A stretch of 64,000 bases of DNA from Chloracidobacterium sp. (GCA_025057975.1 JANWUV010000002.1:231550-295549), one strand, 5' to 3'; counted from the stretch's first letter, positions 52,829-62,700 are shown. Notes: generated by a model not told the origin, from the sequence alone. Program-made: numbers and translations.

Positions 52829-53947
52829 ATGCCGACGCGCTACCCGGACATCATGCCGCACCGAGACAACGGCGTTGCTGCCGAACGCCGACTGGAGCGG
52901 CTCATGGCTTGTCTGCCAGAAAATGAAGCCGCGCTAGCCGCTGGCGCAGCCGAAGTTAATGATTGGGCGGCATTACTAGAAAGCGCTGTTGACCATGGGT
53001 TGGAGGATTATCTGTTCCGGCGGCTCATCCGCTCCGGTGTCTGCCTGCCGGAAGCAGTTGTCAGCCGTTTCCGGCGACTCCAGACTGCTAAGGCCGCCTG
53101 GACGCTTCAAGTCACTGTCCAGCTCGACCGGGTTCTGGACGCCTTGACGGCGGCTGGCATTCCATCCGTTGTGCTCAAGGGACCGCTCCTCGGCGAGCGA
53201 TTGTACGGCGCGGACGGTTTCCGGTTTTCTAGTGATCTGGATGTACTGATCGCCTATGACCACGTCCGCCCGGCGCTAACGGCGCTGGCGGCGCTGGGCT
53301 ATCACACCGACGAGACAAAGCTGGCCTACGCCTTGGCCGGCGACCACAATGTGGTGCTGGACGGCGTCTCGCCGCCGCTGGAACTGCACTTTCATCTATT
53401 TCGTCGCTTTGGCGTCACGCTGCATTCCGATGACTTCCTGGCGCGCGCTGTGCCGTATCGCACCCGACGCGGTCGCATCGTCCATGTCCTGTCGCCAGAA
53501 GACGAATTTTTGTTCCTCTGCATCCACGCCGCCGCGCATAGCTTTGCACGACTGGCCTGGTTGTTTGACCTCAAGCTGCTGCTTGGTAAACATCCTGCAT
53601 TCGATTGGGACACCCTGCTTTGGCGCGCACAGGCGTGGCGTGTGACGACATCGGTTGTGTTCACATGCGCATTGCTGCGCGAGAGGCTCGGTGTGGAAAC
53701 GCCGTTGCTGTCCCGACTTACGGCAAGGCAGCGCCAATGGTTGGGTGTCAACCAACGGCTGTTTGATCAGGCGATGCGCCGCTACAACCGGCCACGGCGT
53801 TCATTTGGCGCAAAACTAGGCTTCTTTGTGGCGTCGCATCTTTATCAATCCAGCCTTCACGACCAATGGCGTAGCCGTTTCCGCTTCCTGTGCCTAACGG
53901 TGCTACGAACGCTGCAAGGGCGGCGCTTGACTCCGGGGGAGGCATAG
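52829..53947 (+). CDS. Nucleotidyltransferase-fold protein of the RiPP cluster
   Basis: A 372-residue protein of the NTP_transf_5 group. The motif SVVLKGPLLGERLY and then FSSDLDVLIAYDH (a DxD-type metal site) are visible, with ELHFHLFRRFG and a helical C-terminus. Proteins of this family often sit beside lasso genes; their role is uncertain, and nucleotidyl transfer to a peptide has been proposed. It is the last gene of the cluster, before a convergent terminator. The frame's first ATG is used; the ATG at 52853 is an alternative. Confidence 0.78.
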   Translation: MPTRYPDIMPHRDNGVAAERRLERLMACLPENEAALAAGAAEVNDWAALLESAVDHGLEDYLFRRLIRSGVCLPEAVVSRFRRLQTAKAAWTLQVTVQLDRVLDALTAAGIPSVVLKGPLLGERLYGADGFRFSSDLDVLIAYDHVRPALTALAALGYHTDETKLAYALAGDHNVVLDGVSPPLELHFHLFRRFGVTLHSDDFLARAVPYRTRRGRIVHVLSPEDEFLFLCIHAAAHSFARLAWLFDLKLLLGKHPAFDWDTLLWRAQAWRVTTSVVFTCALLRERLGVETPLLSRLTARQRQWLGVNQRLFDQAMRRYNRPRRSFGAKLGFFVASHLYQSSLHDQWRSRFRFLCLTVLRTLQGRRLTPGEA

Positions 53948-53998
53948 CGTACAGCCGCAGACAAGCGCCTATCTCTGATCACACAAACAGCCGTCGCA

Positions 53999-54026
53999 AG
54001 AAAAAACGCGCCAGCGAAGGCGCGTT
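53999..54026 (-). terminator. Intrinsic terminator of the phasin-like gene
   Basis: On the minus strand, AACGCGCC and GGCGCGTT pair (8 bp) with a six-base loop and the downstream run of six T. It lies about 30 bases after the 54056-54700 gene stop. Stem coordinates are 54005-54012 and 54019-54026. Confidence 0.8.
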
Positions 54027-54055
54027 CAAGAGAGCTTCCCTGTCGGAAGTTGGTC

Positions 54056-54700
54056 TTATGCCGTAGCCGGCGTCGCTGCTGGTTCGCTCACCGGCTCGAC
54101 CTTTCGGCGGGCCGCAGCTTTGGCTTCCCTATCGAGCTTGCGCGACATTTTTTCAACTTGGTTGAGAATGCGCTTGATATCCGACCCATTCGCCAAGTCC
54201 AGCGAAGCGACGACGTTGAGTACCTCCTCCCGAAGCGCTTCCCGGTCAAGAACCGCCTTCTTCGATTTGGAAGTCGCTGTGTCGGCCAGCCGGCGCGCAA
54301 GAGCGTCGAAGAACTTTTGAAGCCGTTCCGCGATGGGCTTGATCTGGTTGAGCGACGCCTCACTAAGCTTGCCGACTTGCCGTTCAATATCTTTGGCGGT
54401 GGGCAAGCCGAAACCGGGCAGCTTTGGGAGGGAGAACGTCGGAAGCTGCGGCGCAGTCAGTTCGATGGCGTTGCCACGCGCTTCAGCGTCGGCGAAAAAC
54501 TTCTGGATGTTGTCGCGGACAACCAGTGTCGTCCCAATACCGAGCCTAACGCCTCTAAGGACCGCCTCCGCAATGACTTCAAACGGTGGGCGTGAAGCTG
54601 GCTGAGTAGAAAGGCGTTGCGCCGCTTTGGAGCGCGCCTTGGGGGACGCGGTTGAGGTTGATTTGCGGGTGGTTTTCTTTGTCGTCTTCGTCGTTGCCAT
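54056..54700 (-). CDS. Lys/Ala-rich phasin-like (PHA-granule-associated?) protein
   Basis: A 214-residue protein with a basic, Ser/Thr/Lys-rich N-terminal tail (about 1-36, histone-H1-like) and a helical, mixed-charge body containing IQKFFADAEARGNAIE, LSEASLNQIKPIAERLQ and a coiled-coil C-terminus ending in a Pro/Ala tail. This resembles phasins such as PhaF, which coat polyhydroxyalkanoate granules and bind DNA. The assignment rests mostly on composition and on the adjacent PhaR-type regulator (45 bases upstream). No pha synthase is in view. Confidence 0.5.
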   Translation of the reverse strand: MATTKTTKKTTRKSTSTASPKARSKAAQRLSTQPASRPPFEVIAEAVLRGVRLGIGTTLVVRDNIQKFFADAEARGNAIELTAPQLPTFSLPKLPGFGLPTAKDIERQVGKLSEASLNQIKPIAERLQKFFDALARRLADTATSKSKKAVLDREALREEVLNVVASLDLANGSDIKRILNQVEKMSRKLDREAKAAARRKVEPVSEPAATPATA

Positions 54701-54745
54701 AATAAGTGCGCTCCTTGGTATGAGATTATAAGTGGCGAAATTGCG

Positions 54746-55408
54746 TTATGAACGCGCTGGACGCGCCCGTTTTCGAGAGACGCTTTGACTACCATTGACT
54801 GCTTCGGGCGTTGTTTCAGACTCAAGCTCGGTCTCAAGTGCAGCAGTGGTCGTCTTTCCTGTCGCTGAGCCAGTCAGTTTTCCAAGTCGCTTTTCAAGCT
54901 CAGCTACCCGCCGCTGAAGGCGGTTGAACTCTGTCGCTGACGGAACGCCACGCGCCGCCAACTGTTCCTTCACACACTGGGCGACAAATGTTTCAATCAC
55001 GGACCGGAGCGCGGGAGCCAGTTCATCAGCGCTGCTTGGATCCTTCGTGCCGGGACGGAGAGCATCCCGAAGCATCGCTCCGAGCCGCTCAAATTGGCGG
55101 TCAAGGTGCTGCACGGTGTCTAAGCCGGCTGAAACCGTTCGGCGCATGTAGCCGAAGAACAGATCGCTTGGCTGCCGAATGAAAGACACCAGCGCGTTGC
55201 GCGAAATCGGCTCCGCTGGTCGGCGCACCGTCGCCGCCGCAATCTTGGAAAGCGTCGCTTCCGTGATGTCTCCGCCGGTTTCCTTGTCAATGACTTGCAC
55301 CTCTTCACCAGACTGAATGAGGTCGGCTAACTCATCCAGCTTCACGTATCGCCGTGCGGTGACATCATAGAGTTTGCGGTTGGCGTAACGTTTGATAATA
55401 CGTGCCAT
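54746..55408 (-). CDS. phaR: Polyhydroxyalkanoate synthesis regulator PhaR-like
   Basis: A 220-residue protein whose first 60 residues are the PHB/PHA accumulation regulator DNA-binding domain: IIKRYANRKLYDVTARRYVKLDELADLI, then EEVQVIDKETGGDIT. The middle has a PHB_acc-like helical part (FIRQPSDLFFGYMRR) and a C-terminal coiled coil with a basic tail. The frame is open to 55492, but the domain starts right at ATG 55408, with GGACGGAG upstream. Two palindromes lie at 55477-55491 and 55511-55525. It probably represses the phasin-like gene and itself. Confidence 0.87.
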   Translation of the reverse strand: MARIIKRYANRKLYDVTARRYVKLDELADLIQSGEEVQVIDKETGGDITEATLSKIAAATVRRPAEPISRNALVSFIRQPSDLFFGYMRRTVSAGLDTVQHLDRQFERLGAMLRDALRPGTKDPSSADELAPALRSVIETFVAQCVKEQLAARGVPSATEFNRLQRRVAELEKRLGKLTGSATGKTTTAALETELESETTPEAVNGSQSVSRKRARPARS

Positions 55409-55473
55409 GTCGCTCCGTCCACCCTGATAGCGTTGAAAAAGTTGAAATCGAGCGTAAGCTGACGCTGACGCCA

Positions 55474-55525
55474 AGGTAACGCAATGCGTCAAAAACAGTC
55501 AAGCGAAAAATAACGCAATGCGTTA
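55474..55525 (-). promoter_or_regulatory. Twin palindromic operators and promoter of phaR
   Basis: TAACGCAATGCGTCA (55477-55491) and TAACGCAATGCGTTA (55511-55525) are near-perfect and perfect copies of the palindrome AACGCA-N-TGCGTT, 34 bases apart. Between and over them on the minus strand lie TTGACT (-35, 55497-55502) and TTACCT (-10, 55474-55479) with a 17-base spacer. One operator covers the spacer and one the upstream side, an arrangement suited to repression. PhaR sites in other bacteria are also TGC-GCA-rich. Confidence 0.65.
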
Positions 55526-55577
55526 GGAGAAACGCCGAAATTCCCCGTAAACTCAAGAAAAGAAACGTGAAAGCGTC

Positions 55578-56690
55578 CTAACCGGCGGGCGGAAAAGAAT
55601 GTCGCGCCGTGTGAATTTCAACCCGTTCACCGGCCCGCCGACACTGACGGGCCTGCTGAAACGCCGCCGTGAGGTCGTCCCCGTCGGCTTCAAGCCGGAT
55701 GGCGGGCGGGAGCGAAAGGACAAGCTTGTCGGCGGCGCGCACGAGGTGGTCAAGCGAAAGTTGAAAGCCGACGGCCGGCTCGGCTGCGCCGAACAAGCGG
55801 GTCAGGGCGTCGTAGCGGCCGCCGCTCCCCAAAGCGACGCCGCTGCCGGGGACGTAGAGGTGGAACGTCATCCCCGTGTAGTAGCCAAGGCGGCTCACGT
55901 CGGCGGCGTCAAACGTCAATCGGTCGGCGACGCCAAGCGCCGCCGCCACATCGAAAACATGCTCCAAGTCGTCAAGCGCCGCCCGAATCTGGGCGTTGGC
56001 GGTTTGTGTCCGAATCCAGCGGAGCGCCGCCGTCTGCCCATGAGTGGTCAGTATGTCGCGCCATAGCGTGGACGCCCCCCGATCGCGCAGCCACCGCTCT
56101 AGCGCGGCTGCTTGCCGCCGTTCCACAAACTCACGGAGTTCGTTGGCTTGCGCCGGCGAAAGGGCCAGTTCCTCCGCGACGCCGGCCAGCAAGCCGGCGT
56201 GGCCGAGCGATACCTGCACCGTTGCGAGTCCCAACCGTTCCAGCGCCTCAAGGGCAACAAGAAGGACTTCTACGTCGGCTTCCAAGCGGTCATTGCCAAA
56301 CAGTTCCGCGCCCAACTGCCAACTCGCCTCTGTGACGCGACGGGCGGCATGAGTGTTGCGGAAGACTTCACCGACGTAGCACAACCGAATGGGGCGCGGC
56401 CAGTCTTGACAGCGTGTGGCGACGGTACGCGCCACCAGTGAAGTCAAATCTGGGCGCAGCGCCAACAACTCGCCTTCGACATCAGTGAAGCAGTACGTCG
56501 CCTCCGCCGGCCGAGCGCCGGCGCTATGGGCGAACAGGGCATAAGCATCATAGACCGGCAGGATGATTTCTTCATATGACCAGCCGTGAAACGTCTCAAA
56601 GACAATCCGCTCAATCGCCCGGCGGCGACGCACTTCCGGTCCGAGGATGTAGGTCACACCGGTAGGGAGTTTGAAGAGGGCGTCCATCAT
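55578..56690 (-). CDS. hisZ: ATP phosphoribosyltransferase regulatory subunit HisZ
   Basis: A 370-residue class II aminoacyl-tRNA-synthetase-like protein without the anticodon-binding domain. Motif-2-like RLCYVGEVFRNTHA and motif-3-like VALGSGGRYDALTRLFG are visible. It partners the short form of HisG in histidine synthesis. The frame continues upstream to 56936, overlapping the xerC region, but ATG 56690 (or 56687) begins at MMDALFKLPTGV, the expected HisZ N-terminus. hisG is not in the window. Confidence 0.85.
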   Translation of the reverse strand: MMDALFKLPTGVTYILGPEVRRRRAIERIVFETFHGWSYEEIILPVYDAYALFAHSAGARPAEATYCFTDVEGELLALRPDLTSLVARTVATRCQDWPRPIRLCYVGEVFRNTHAARRVTEASWQLGAELFGNDRLEADVEVLLVALEALERLGLATVQVSLGHAGLLAGVAEELALSPAQANELREFVERRQAAALERWLRDRGASTLWRDILTTHGQTAALRWIRTQTANAQIRAALDDLEHVFDVAAALGVADRLTFDAADVSRLGYYTGMTFHLYVPGSGVALGSGGRYDALTRLFGAAEPAVGFQLSLDHLVRAADKLVLSLPPAIRLEADGDDLTAAFQQARQCRRAGERVEIHTARHSFPPAG

Positions 56691-56919
56691 AGCCGAAAGC
56701 GTGCTTCTTGTGATGGGGAGCGTGTCTGAAAGGCTCGATTTTGACAAGGCAAGCGGCAAGGCGCGCTTTTGGCAAAGCCTTCGTCTGAAGAGTTGGCGTG
56801 ACCACTGAGGGCGGCGGTCGTCCCAACCGGAGCGACCGTCTGCCGTTGCAGGCGGCGCACCGGTTACGCACAATATTCGGAACGATTCTCCAAACCAAAT
56901 GGTAGGGGTCGAATCCAGC

Positions 56920-57855
56920 ATGTCGGATGCGCCCACGCTGGCTGACTACATCGAGGATTTCAAAAAATTTCTGATGTACGAGCGAAACGCCTCCGCGCAC
57001 ACCCTACGGTGTTATATTGGCGATCTAGAGCAGTTCCACGATTTTTTGTGTCCACCGAATGCGCAGGGCGTCCGCCGCACCGTCAGCGTGCATGAGATTG
57101 ACAACATCACGATTCGGGAGTACTTGGCGTCGCTTTACGACCAGAAGAAAAAGAAAACTTCCATCGCTCGCAAGCTGGCGACGCTTCGCGCCTTCTTCCG
57201 CTATCTGTGCCGCGAAGGCGTGCTTGAACTCAATCCGGCGCAACTGGTGGCGTCACCGCGTCTGGAGAAAAAACTGCCCAATTACCTGACGGTCGAGGAA
57301 GCCATGCGGTTCGTTGAAATGCCCGACCTTGACACTGTACTGGGCAAACGCGACCGGGCGATTTTGGAAATGCTCTATGCTACCGGCGTGCGCGTTTCGG
57401 AGCTGGTCGGGATGAACCTTGAAGACATTGATTTCAAGAACCAGTGCGTCCGGGTGCGGGGCAAGGGTCGCAAGGAACGGATTGTGCCATTTGGGAACCA
57501 CGCACGTATGGCGTTAGAACTCTATCTTGGCGTTCGGGGGCAGCTTCTCGCGCACGCCCCAGAGGATAAGCGTGAACCGAACTGCGTATTTTTCAACTAC
57601 CAAGGCACGCGGCTGACGACGCGCTCGGTCGGCCGTCTGATTGACAAGTACATCCGCCAGTGCAGCGACCTGCACCACATCAGCCCCCACAGCTTACGCC
57701 ATTCGTTCGCCACGCACCTGCTCAACGCGGGCGCTGACCTGCGTGCCATTCAGGAATTGCTTGGCCATGCGCGGTTGACAACCACCCAGCAGTACCTGCA
57801 CGTTTCAACTGACCGTTTGATGGAAGTCTATGACCGAGCGCACCCAAAAGCTTAG
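56920..57855 (+). CDS. xerC: Tyrosine recombinase XerC/XerD type
   Basis: A 311-residue site-specific recombinase for chromosome dimer resolution. The core-binding domain is at 1-100; the catalytic residues are readable: Arg in GVRVSELVG, Lys region [10 protein letters not shown], His-Ser-Leu-Arg-His in [11 protein letters not shown], His in [12 protein letters not shown] and nucleophile Tyr in QQYLHV. The start is chosen at ATG 56920 (MSDAPTL); ATG 56899 is possible. It overlaps nadD by 26 bases. The housekeeping context (nadD, rsfS) argues against a mobile-element integrase. Confidence 0.9.
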   Translation: MSDAPTLADYIEDFKKFLMYERNASAHTLRCYIGDLEQFHDFLCPPNAQGVRRTVSVHEIDNITIREYLASLYDQKKKKTSIARKLATLRAFFRYLCREGVLELNPAQLVASPRLEKKLPNYLTVEEAMRFVEMPDLDTVLGKRDRAILEMLYATGVRVSELVGMNLEDIDFKNQCVRVRGKGRKERIVPFGNHARMALELYLGVRGQLLAHAPEDKREPNCVFFNYQGTRLTTRSVGRLIDKYIRQCSDLHHISPHSLRHSFATHLLNAGADLRAIQELLGHARLTTTQQYLHVSTDRLMEVYDRAHPKA

Positions 57856-58588
57856 CGTGGAAAACACGCCGCCGACGGCCGAACCGACGACGGCGTTGGC
57901 TTCGCGGCGGCGGATCGGCTTGTTGGGCGGCACGTTTGATCCGATTCACTACGGACATTTGCGGCTGGCGGAAAGTTTGGCCGCAATTTTCAACTTTGAC
58001 GAGTTGTTGTTTATTCCGACCTACAGCCCGCCGCACAAAGATTTTGACCGTGTAACTTCGGCCTACCACCGCTATGCGATGACGGTGCTGGCGACGCTTC
58101 AGATGGACATCGCCAAGGTTTCCATGGTGGAAATCTTCGCTCCGGAGCGGCCTTATACAGCCGACACTGTTGCGACGCTGCGCAAGACGTACGGTCCCGA
58201 TGCCCACCTGTTTTTTATGATGGGTGCGGATTCCTTTGTGAACTTGCCCAAGTGGGAGCGGTACGAAACGCTGCTGGACAGTTGCCACCTCATCGTGATG
58301 ACGCGCCCGAAGTACGAAGTCGGCGACCTTGCGACGCTGGCGGAACAGTATGGCGCCGGTCGGGTTGTTGACCTGCGCGGCGGATGGGCCAGCCAGCGCG
58401 CCGTCACCAATAACCTTGACGCCGGCATGCATGTCTTTCTGACGGACTTGTTCGCGCTTGACGTATCGGCGACCGATATCCGACAGGCGGTCAGTGAAGG
58501 CCGCTCCATTGCCCGCTTCGTCCCGCCGCTGGTTGAGCGGTATATTCACGTCTACGGACTCTATTCAAACGGACATCACACTCGATGA
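57830..58588 (+). CDS. nadD: Nicotinate-nucleotide adenylyltransferase
   Basis: A 252-residue enzyme that makes deamido-NAD in NAD synthesis. The nucleotidyltransferase signature is [19 protein letters not shown] (HxGH type) and the ISTDIR-like motif is [10 protein letters not shown]. It has a roughly 27-residue N-terminal extension compared with E. coli NadD. The start overlaps xerC and the stop overlaps rsfS by four bases; nadD-rsfS adjacency is very common. Confidence 0.95.
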   Translation: MTERTQKLSVENTPPTAEPTTALASRRRIGLLGGTFDPIHYGHLRLAESLAAIFNFDELLFIPTYSPPHKDFDRVTSAYHRYAMTVLATLQMDIAKVSMVEIFAPERPYTADTVATLRKTYGPDAHLFFMMGADSFVNLPKWERYETLLDSCHLIVMTRPKYEVGDLATLAEQYGAGRVVDLRGGWASQRAVTNNLDAGMHVFLTDLFALDVSATDIRQAVSEGRSIARFVPPLVERYIHVYGLYSNGHHTR

Positions 58589-59010
58589 CCAACGAGAGCC
58601 TGTCTTCTTCACCGACGTGCACAACGTCGGTCATCCCTGCCCCGCCCAACATTGAAGACCGTCGCGTATGGAAGGCGATTCATGCCTTGCAGGAGAAAAA
58701 AAGCGTCGCGCCGGTTGTCCTTGACATCAGCCAACTGACTTCCTTTGCGGACTACTTTGTGATTGCGACGGGTACGTCGTCACGGCACGTACAGGCGCTG
58801 GCCGACGAGGTTGAAAAGCAGTTGGGTATGCTTGACACGTACCCGCGTCACATTGAGGGGTACGCCGAAGGGGAGTGGGTGCTGATGGACTACGGGGATT
58901 TTATTGTGCATGTCTTCACGCCGGAGCAGCGTGATTTTTACGGGTTGGAGCGTCTGTGGAGCGACGCCGGCAAGCTGGTCATCCGCGACGACGAGCCGCC
59001 AACGGCGTAA
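58585..59010 (+). CDS. rsfS: Ribosomal silencing factor RsfS
   Basis: A 141-residue Iojap/RsfS-family protein that binds L14 and blocks subunit joining in starvation. The family pattern is VVLDISQLTSFADYFVIATGTSSRHVQALAD, HIEGYAEGEWVLMDYGDFIVHVF and ERLWSDA (in pieces). Standard length. It overlaps nadD by four bases and converges with a DUF2283 gene. Confidence 0.95.
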   Translation: MTNESLSSSPTCTTSVIPAPPNIEDRRVWKAIHALQEKKSVAPVVLDISQLTSFADYFVIATGTSSRHVQALADEVEKQLGMLDTYPRHIEGYAEGEWVLMDYGDFIVHVFTPEQRDFYGLERLWSDAGKLVIRDDEPPTA

Positions 59011-59054
59011 GACGACGCCGCCCCGCCCACGCTGAAGCGCGCTCGACGTACGTC

Positions 59055-59267
59055 TCAGGGGGCTGCCAGCACGGATTCAAACAATAATCGCCGGATTTCA
59101 ATCTGTGGCGCGCGTTTCGACAGGTACAGCATCTCGATCCGAATGACACGGTCGTGATTGTCATCGTCTACGATGATGCCGGGCGAGACTTCCTCCGAAC
59201 AATTCGAGGGTGACTCGCTTAGAGTGAGATACAGCGCGTCGGCCTGTTGATCCACTTTCAACTTCAC
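59055..59267 (-). CDS. DUF2283 protein (possible antitoxin)
   Basis: A 70-residue protein starting GTG 59267 with AGGAGG 10 bases upstream: VKLKVDQQADALYLTLSE, then VSPGIIVDDDNHDRVIRIEML and a basic C-terminal helix. DUF2283 genes often pair with DUF4258 genes as a putative toxin-antitoxin module, and a broken DUF4258 gene indeed ends two bases upstream. The unannotated ATG-started frame to 59402 has no family match. Confidence 0.75.
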   Translation of the reverse strand: MKLKVDQQADALYLTLSESPSNCSEEVSPGIIVDDDNHDRVIRIEMLYLSKRAPQIEIRRLLFESVLAAP

Positions 59268-59268
59268 G

Positions 59269-59526
59269 TCACATAGTCCTCCTGCGGTCAAAGAACGCTG
59301 TGACGACACGCGGCGGCGTTTTCCTACCATCAAACCATCACCGTGGCACACATCCACCGAAGTCGGAAATGCGAGCGAGGCGGTGTTCCAAGTCCGGGTC
59401 AACCGGGTCGGCCTCAGTCGCTTCCAGTGCCGTCAATGCTCACTCCAACCAACCAGTCTGGATGCGCCGCTTTTCCAGCACTTCTCGGGCCTGTTCCGTG
59501 AGCACGTATTCATCAGCTTGTCCTGT
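59269..59526 (-). pseudogene. DUF4258 gene broken by two stop codons
   Basis: One frame on the minus strand keeps the DUF4258 pattern over its whole length: DEYVLTEQAREVLEKRRIQTGWLE, stop, ALTALEATEADP, DPDLEHRLARISDFGG, stop, then RVVTAFFDRRRTM and TGA 59269-59271. The in-frame stops are TGA at 59440-59442 (probably once CGA for Arg) and TGA at 59338-59340. The reading frame never shifts, so these are point mutations. It is the likely dead partner of the DUF2283 gene. Confidence 0.7.
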
Positions 59527-59765
59527 CCAAGGCGACGACCTTCAGGGTCTCATCCCTGGTTGGCCCGCGACTTGACCGCGATGCGCCGGTGTGCGCCCGG
59601 CGCAAAGGGCGGCGACACTGTGCCGCGATAAGCGTCGCCAAATCTGCATCAATCTCAGTTGTGAGCTTTTTAGTACGCTTTCCGCTACAACCGTAGTGAG
59701 TGAGCCGCACGCCAAACCGTTGACGCAATTCACGCCGGGATTGCCGAACCGACACGAAAACCACC

Positions 59766-62700
59766 CTAGCCCCGACCAAAGACATCGGGATATTGGGCGA
59801 TCTGTTCCCATAGATCTCGGTCGTAGCGCATGACCAGCACCCGATACCCTAGGTCGCGCAGTTCTTCCCGCACCCGCCGGTCGCGCGCCGCCTGCGTCGG
59901 CTCATCGTGCACCGACCCGTCGCAAAACACGCACACGTTCGGTTCGTAAAAGAAATCCGCGATGCAATCCACCCCGGCGATCGGTTTCTGCGCCGCGTCC
60001 GGCAGACGCCGGCGGCGCGCGGCCAGCGCGTCCAAAAACCGCCGCTCAAGCTCCGAGCGCGGGTCCGTCCAAGCCCGCAGTTGCGCCAAGTGCTCTTCCC
60101 AAGACCGCCCGTCCTTGCGCACCAACACGCGGCTGCCGAGCAAGTCCAGCAACAGTCGCCGGATGCGCGTCCGGTCGAGTTGGAGCGCCTCCTGCTGGTT
60201 GTTGAAGGTCAGCAGACATTCATAGCAGGCCGCCCGGCAGTCAGGCTTCAAGTCCTGACCTTCCTCATCGTAATGACAGCGCGCTAGTGCGTGGCGCGCG
60301 ACGTGGGCGACAACATCGGCGTCGTCAATCAGCCGCCGCAGCACGCCGGCCCCGCCCTCGGCGACTTCGTAGAACAGAATCGCCTGATGCTGACCGCACC
60401 CAATCCGCTCCGCCGCCAGTTCCATCTCCTCCAACTGAAAGCATTGCTCCAGCCCGCGCTGAAGCGCGTATTGCAGCGACGCTTCGAGCATCCGGTCGTC
60501 GCGCCATTCCGGGCGAAGCAACCGAACCAGCAGAATGTTGTGCGTGCTTTGCACCGCAAGAAGCGTGTTCTCGACCCGATGCCGACGCGCGGCGTCCCGC
60601 TGGAGGGCGTCACCGTCGGAAGACGACAGCAGTTCCCCGCTTTCAAAATCAACCAAGAACCCCCGCCCGGCCGCCGTACGCCAACCGTGGTTGATGCGCA
60701 GCAGGGTGGCGGCAGGCGCATAGACCAGCCGCAGCGCGGCGGAACCGGCAATCTCCACGTCGGCCTCCTGCGTTCGCGCGCCGTCCGCCGCCGCCGAGAA
60801 CTGAAAGTAGGTCTCAATGTGATACCCGCGCCGCTGCCGCTCTTCTTCCCGGCAGGTGATGCGCTCACGCCGGCGGACGCGCACGTTCGGCATGTCAAGC
60901 AGGCTCGCCAGCAGGCTGTTTTCGCCGTCAAACCGCACGGCGCACACCGGGCAAACATCCAACGTCGGCTCGCAAAACGCCCCGCACGTCCGGCACAGGC
61001 GTTTTTTCAGGCGACGTTCGTCAAGCCCGCCGGGCGGCGACTGAAAACCCGTCACCTGCCACTTGCCGCCTTCGTGATAGACGATGTTGCCCGGCGCAAA
61101 CTCGCGCAGCGCCAGCGCGCGCGGGCGAGTGATGAACTCCCCGTCGTCGCGCGGCGCCCACGCCCGCACCGGCAACGCCGGGAAATTGTAGCCGGGTAGA
61201 AACCCCTCGCTCGCCAAGTAGCGGTATGGATAGAAATCGCCTTCCTCGCGGCCGACGTTGATTTGCAGCAGAACGTTGCGCTGCCGGACCGCCTCCTGCT
61301 CGCGTTGCCGCGCCTGCGCCTGCTCCTCCGGCCGCCGCGCCCGCTGCAAAGCCACCTGGGCGTCAATCAGTTGTCGGGTTGCCGCGCGATACAACTCGCG
61401 CCAGCGGTCAAACGCCCGGTCAAAGTCCTGAGGCGCTTCCTCCAACACCCGCGCCACCCAGTCTTCCGAGAACCAACCACTGCTTGCTAGCGCCGGCGCA
61501 TCCGCCGCCAACATCCGCAGGATGCGTTCCTGCAGTTCGGCGCGGACCGCTGGGGAGAGTTGGATTTGTCCGGCCGCGTTTTCGCGCAACGGCAAGTCGT
61601 CCCGGTCGGTGTCAAGGACATCCTCGAGCGACCGCCCCAACGGCAGGCGGACCTGCGCCAGCCAGACCGCACGCAGGTGCGCCCGCAGGAGCGCTTCATT
61701 CGCTAGGTCAAGGCGCGGCGGCGGCACGCTCCCGGCGACCATCTCCTCACGCCGCCGGAAGAAATACTGGTCATGGCTGTTGAACGCGCCGCAGTAGGTC
61801 ACAATCAGTCCCGGCTGCCCCTGCCGTCCGGCGCGTCCGCTGCGCTGGGCGTAGTTGGCGGGCGTCGGTGGGACGTTCCGCAAATGCACGAAATCCAGGT
61901 CGGCGATATCCACGCCCAACTCCATGGTCGGCGAGCAAATCAAATAGGGCAGCCGCCGCCCGACCTCGGCCGCCTTCCGCGCGTCGGTCGCCTCCCAGCG
62001 GAAGCGCCGCTCCCGCCGCTCCCGCTCGCCCGGCTTGACGACCTGCGCCGTATGCTCGCGCGCTTCCAGCGCCGCCAAGCCCGCCGCTGAGTCCTGATAA
62101 AAAGCCCGAAAGAAGGCGTTGACCCGCGCCGGCGGCGCGGCATACCCCGCCGCGCGCCGCGCATACAGCGGATCGGGCGGCGGCTGGCCGTCGCCCAACC
62201 GCCACAGCAGACACCCCGCTTCAAGTTGGAAACGTTCGTGGTCGTCCACCGGCGACAACCGCGCCAACAGCCCGTGTCGGACCAGCGCCTCCAACAGGCC
62301 GCCAATGAACGCCTGATAGTCGCCGCCGGCCAAATTCAACTGTGCGCAGAGAAACCGCCCCAGCGCGCTCCGTGCGCTCAGCCGATAGCCGTCCACGGCG
62401 CGCGGTGAGCGTCCCGGCAGCACGAAATGAGCGGCGGGGCGCAGCTCATTCAGGTCAGGGTCCAGCCCCCAGAACTCGTTGAGATGTTGCTGCGCGCGCC
62501 GCCGAAGCTGCGGTTGCTCGGTTTCCGACAGGCAGGGGGCGTTGACGGCGAGCTTGCGGCGGAAATGATCAAGCACCACCCGAACCAGCCGCTCACGTTC
62601 AGCCGGCGCCAGCGCCGCCATCGGGCCGATAGAGCGCCAGCGCGCCTCATCGGCGCACAACGTATCCAGTCCCCGGTAGGCCATGCGGAGCAACCCCACG

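Noticed and set aside
56900..56920. Possible tRNA T-loop (GGTCGAATCC) before xerC
   Set aside because: No acceptor, D or anticodon stems can be drawn around it, and the xerC start follows at once.
56920..57855. Integrase of a genomic island
   Set aside because: Sequence and nadD-rsfS context are those of housekeeping XerC/D; no att repeats or phage genes are seen.
59513..59785. 90-residue minus-strand frame after the helicase
   Set aside because: Basic, without any family pattern, and it overlaps the DUF4258 remnant and helicase end; probably chance.
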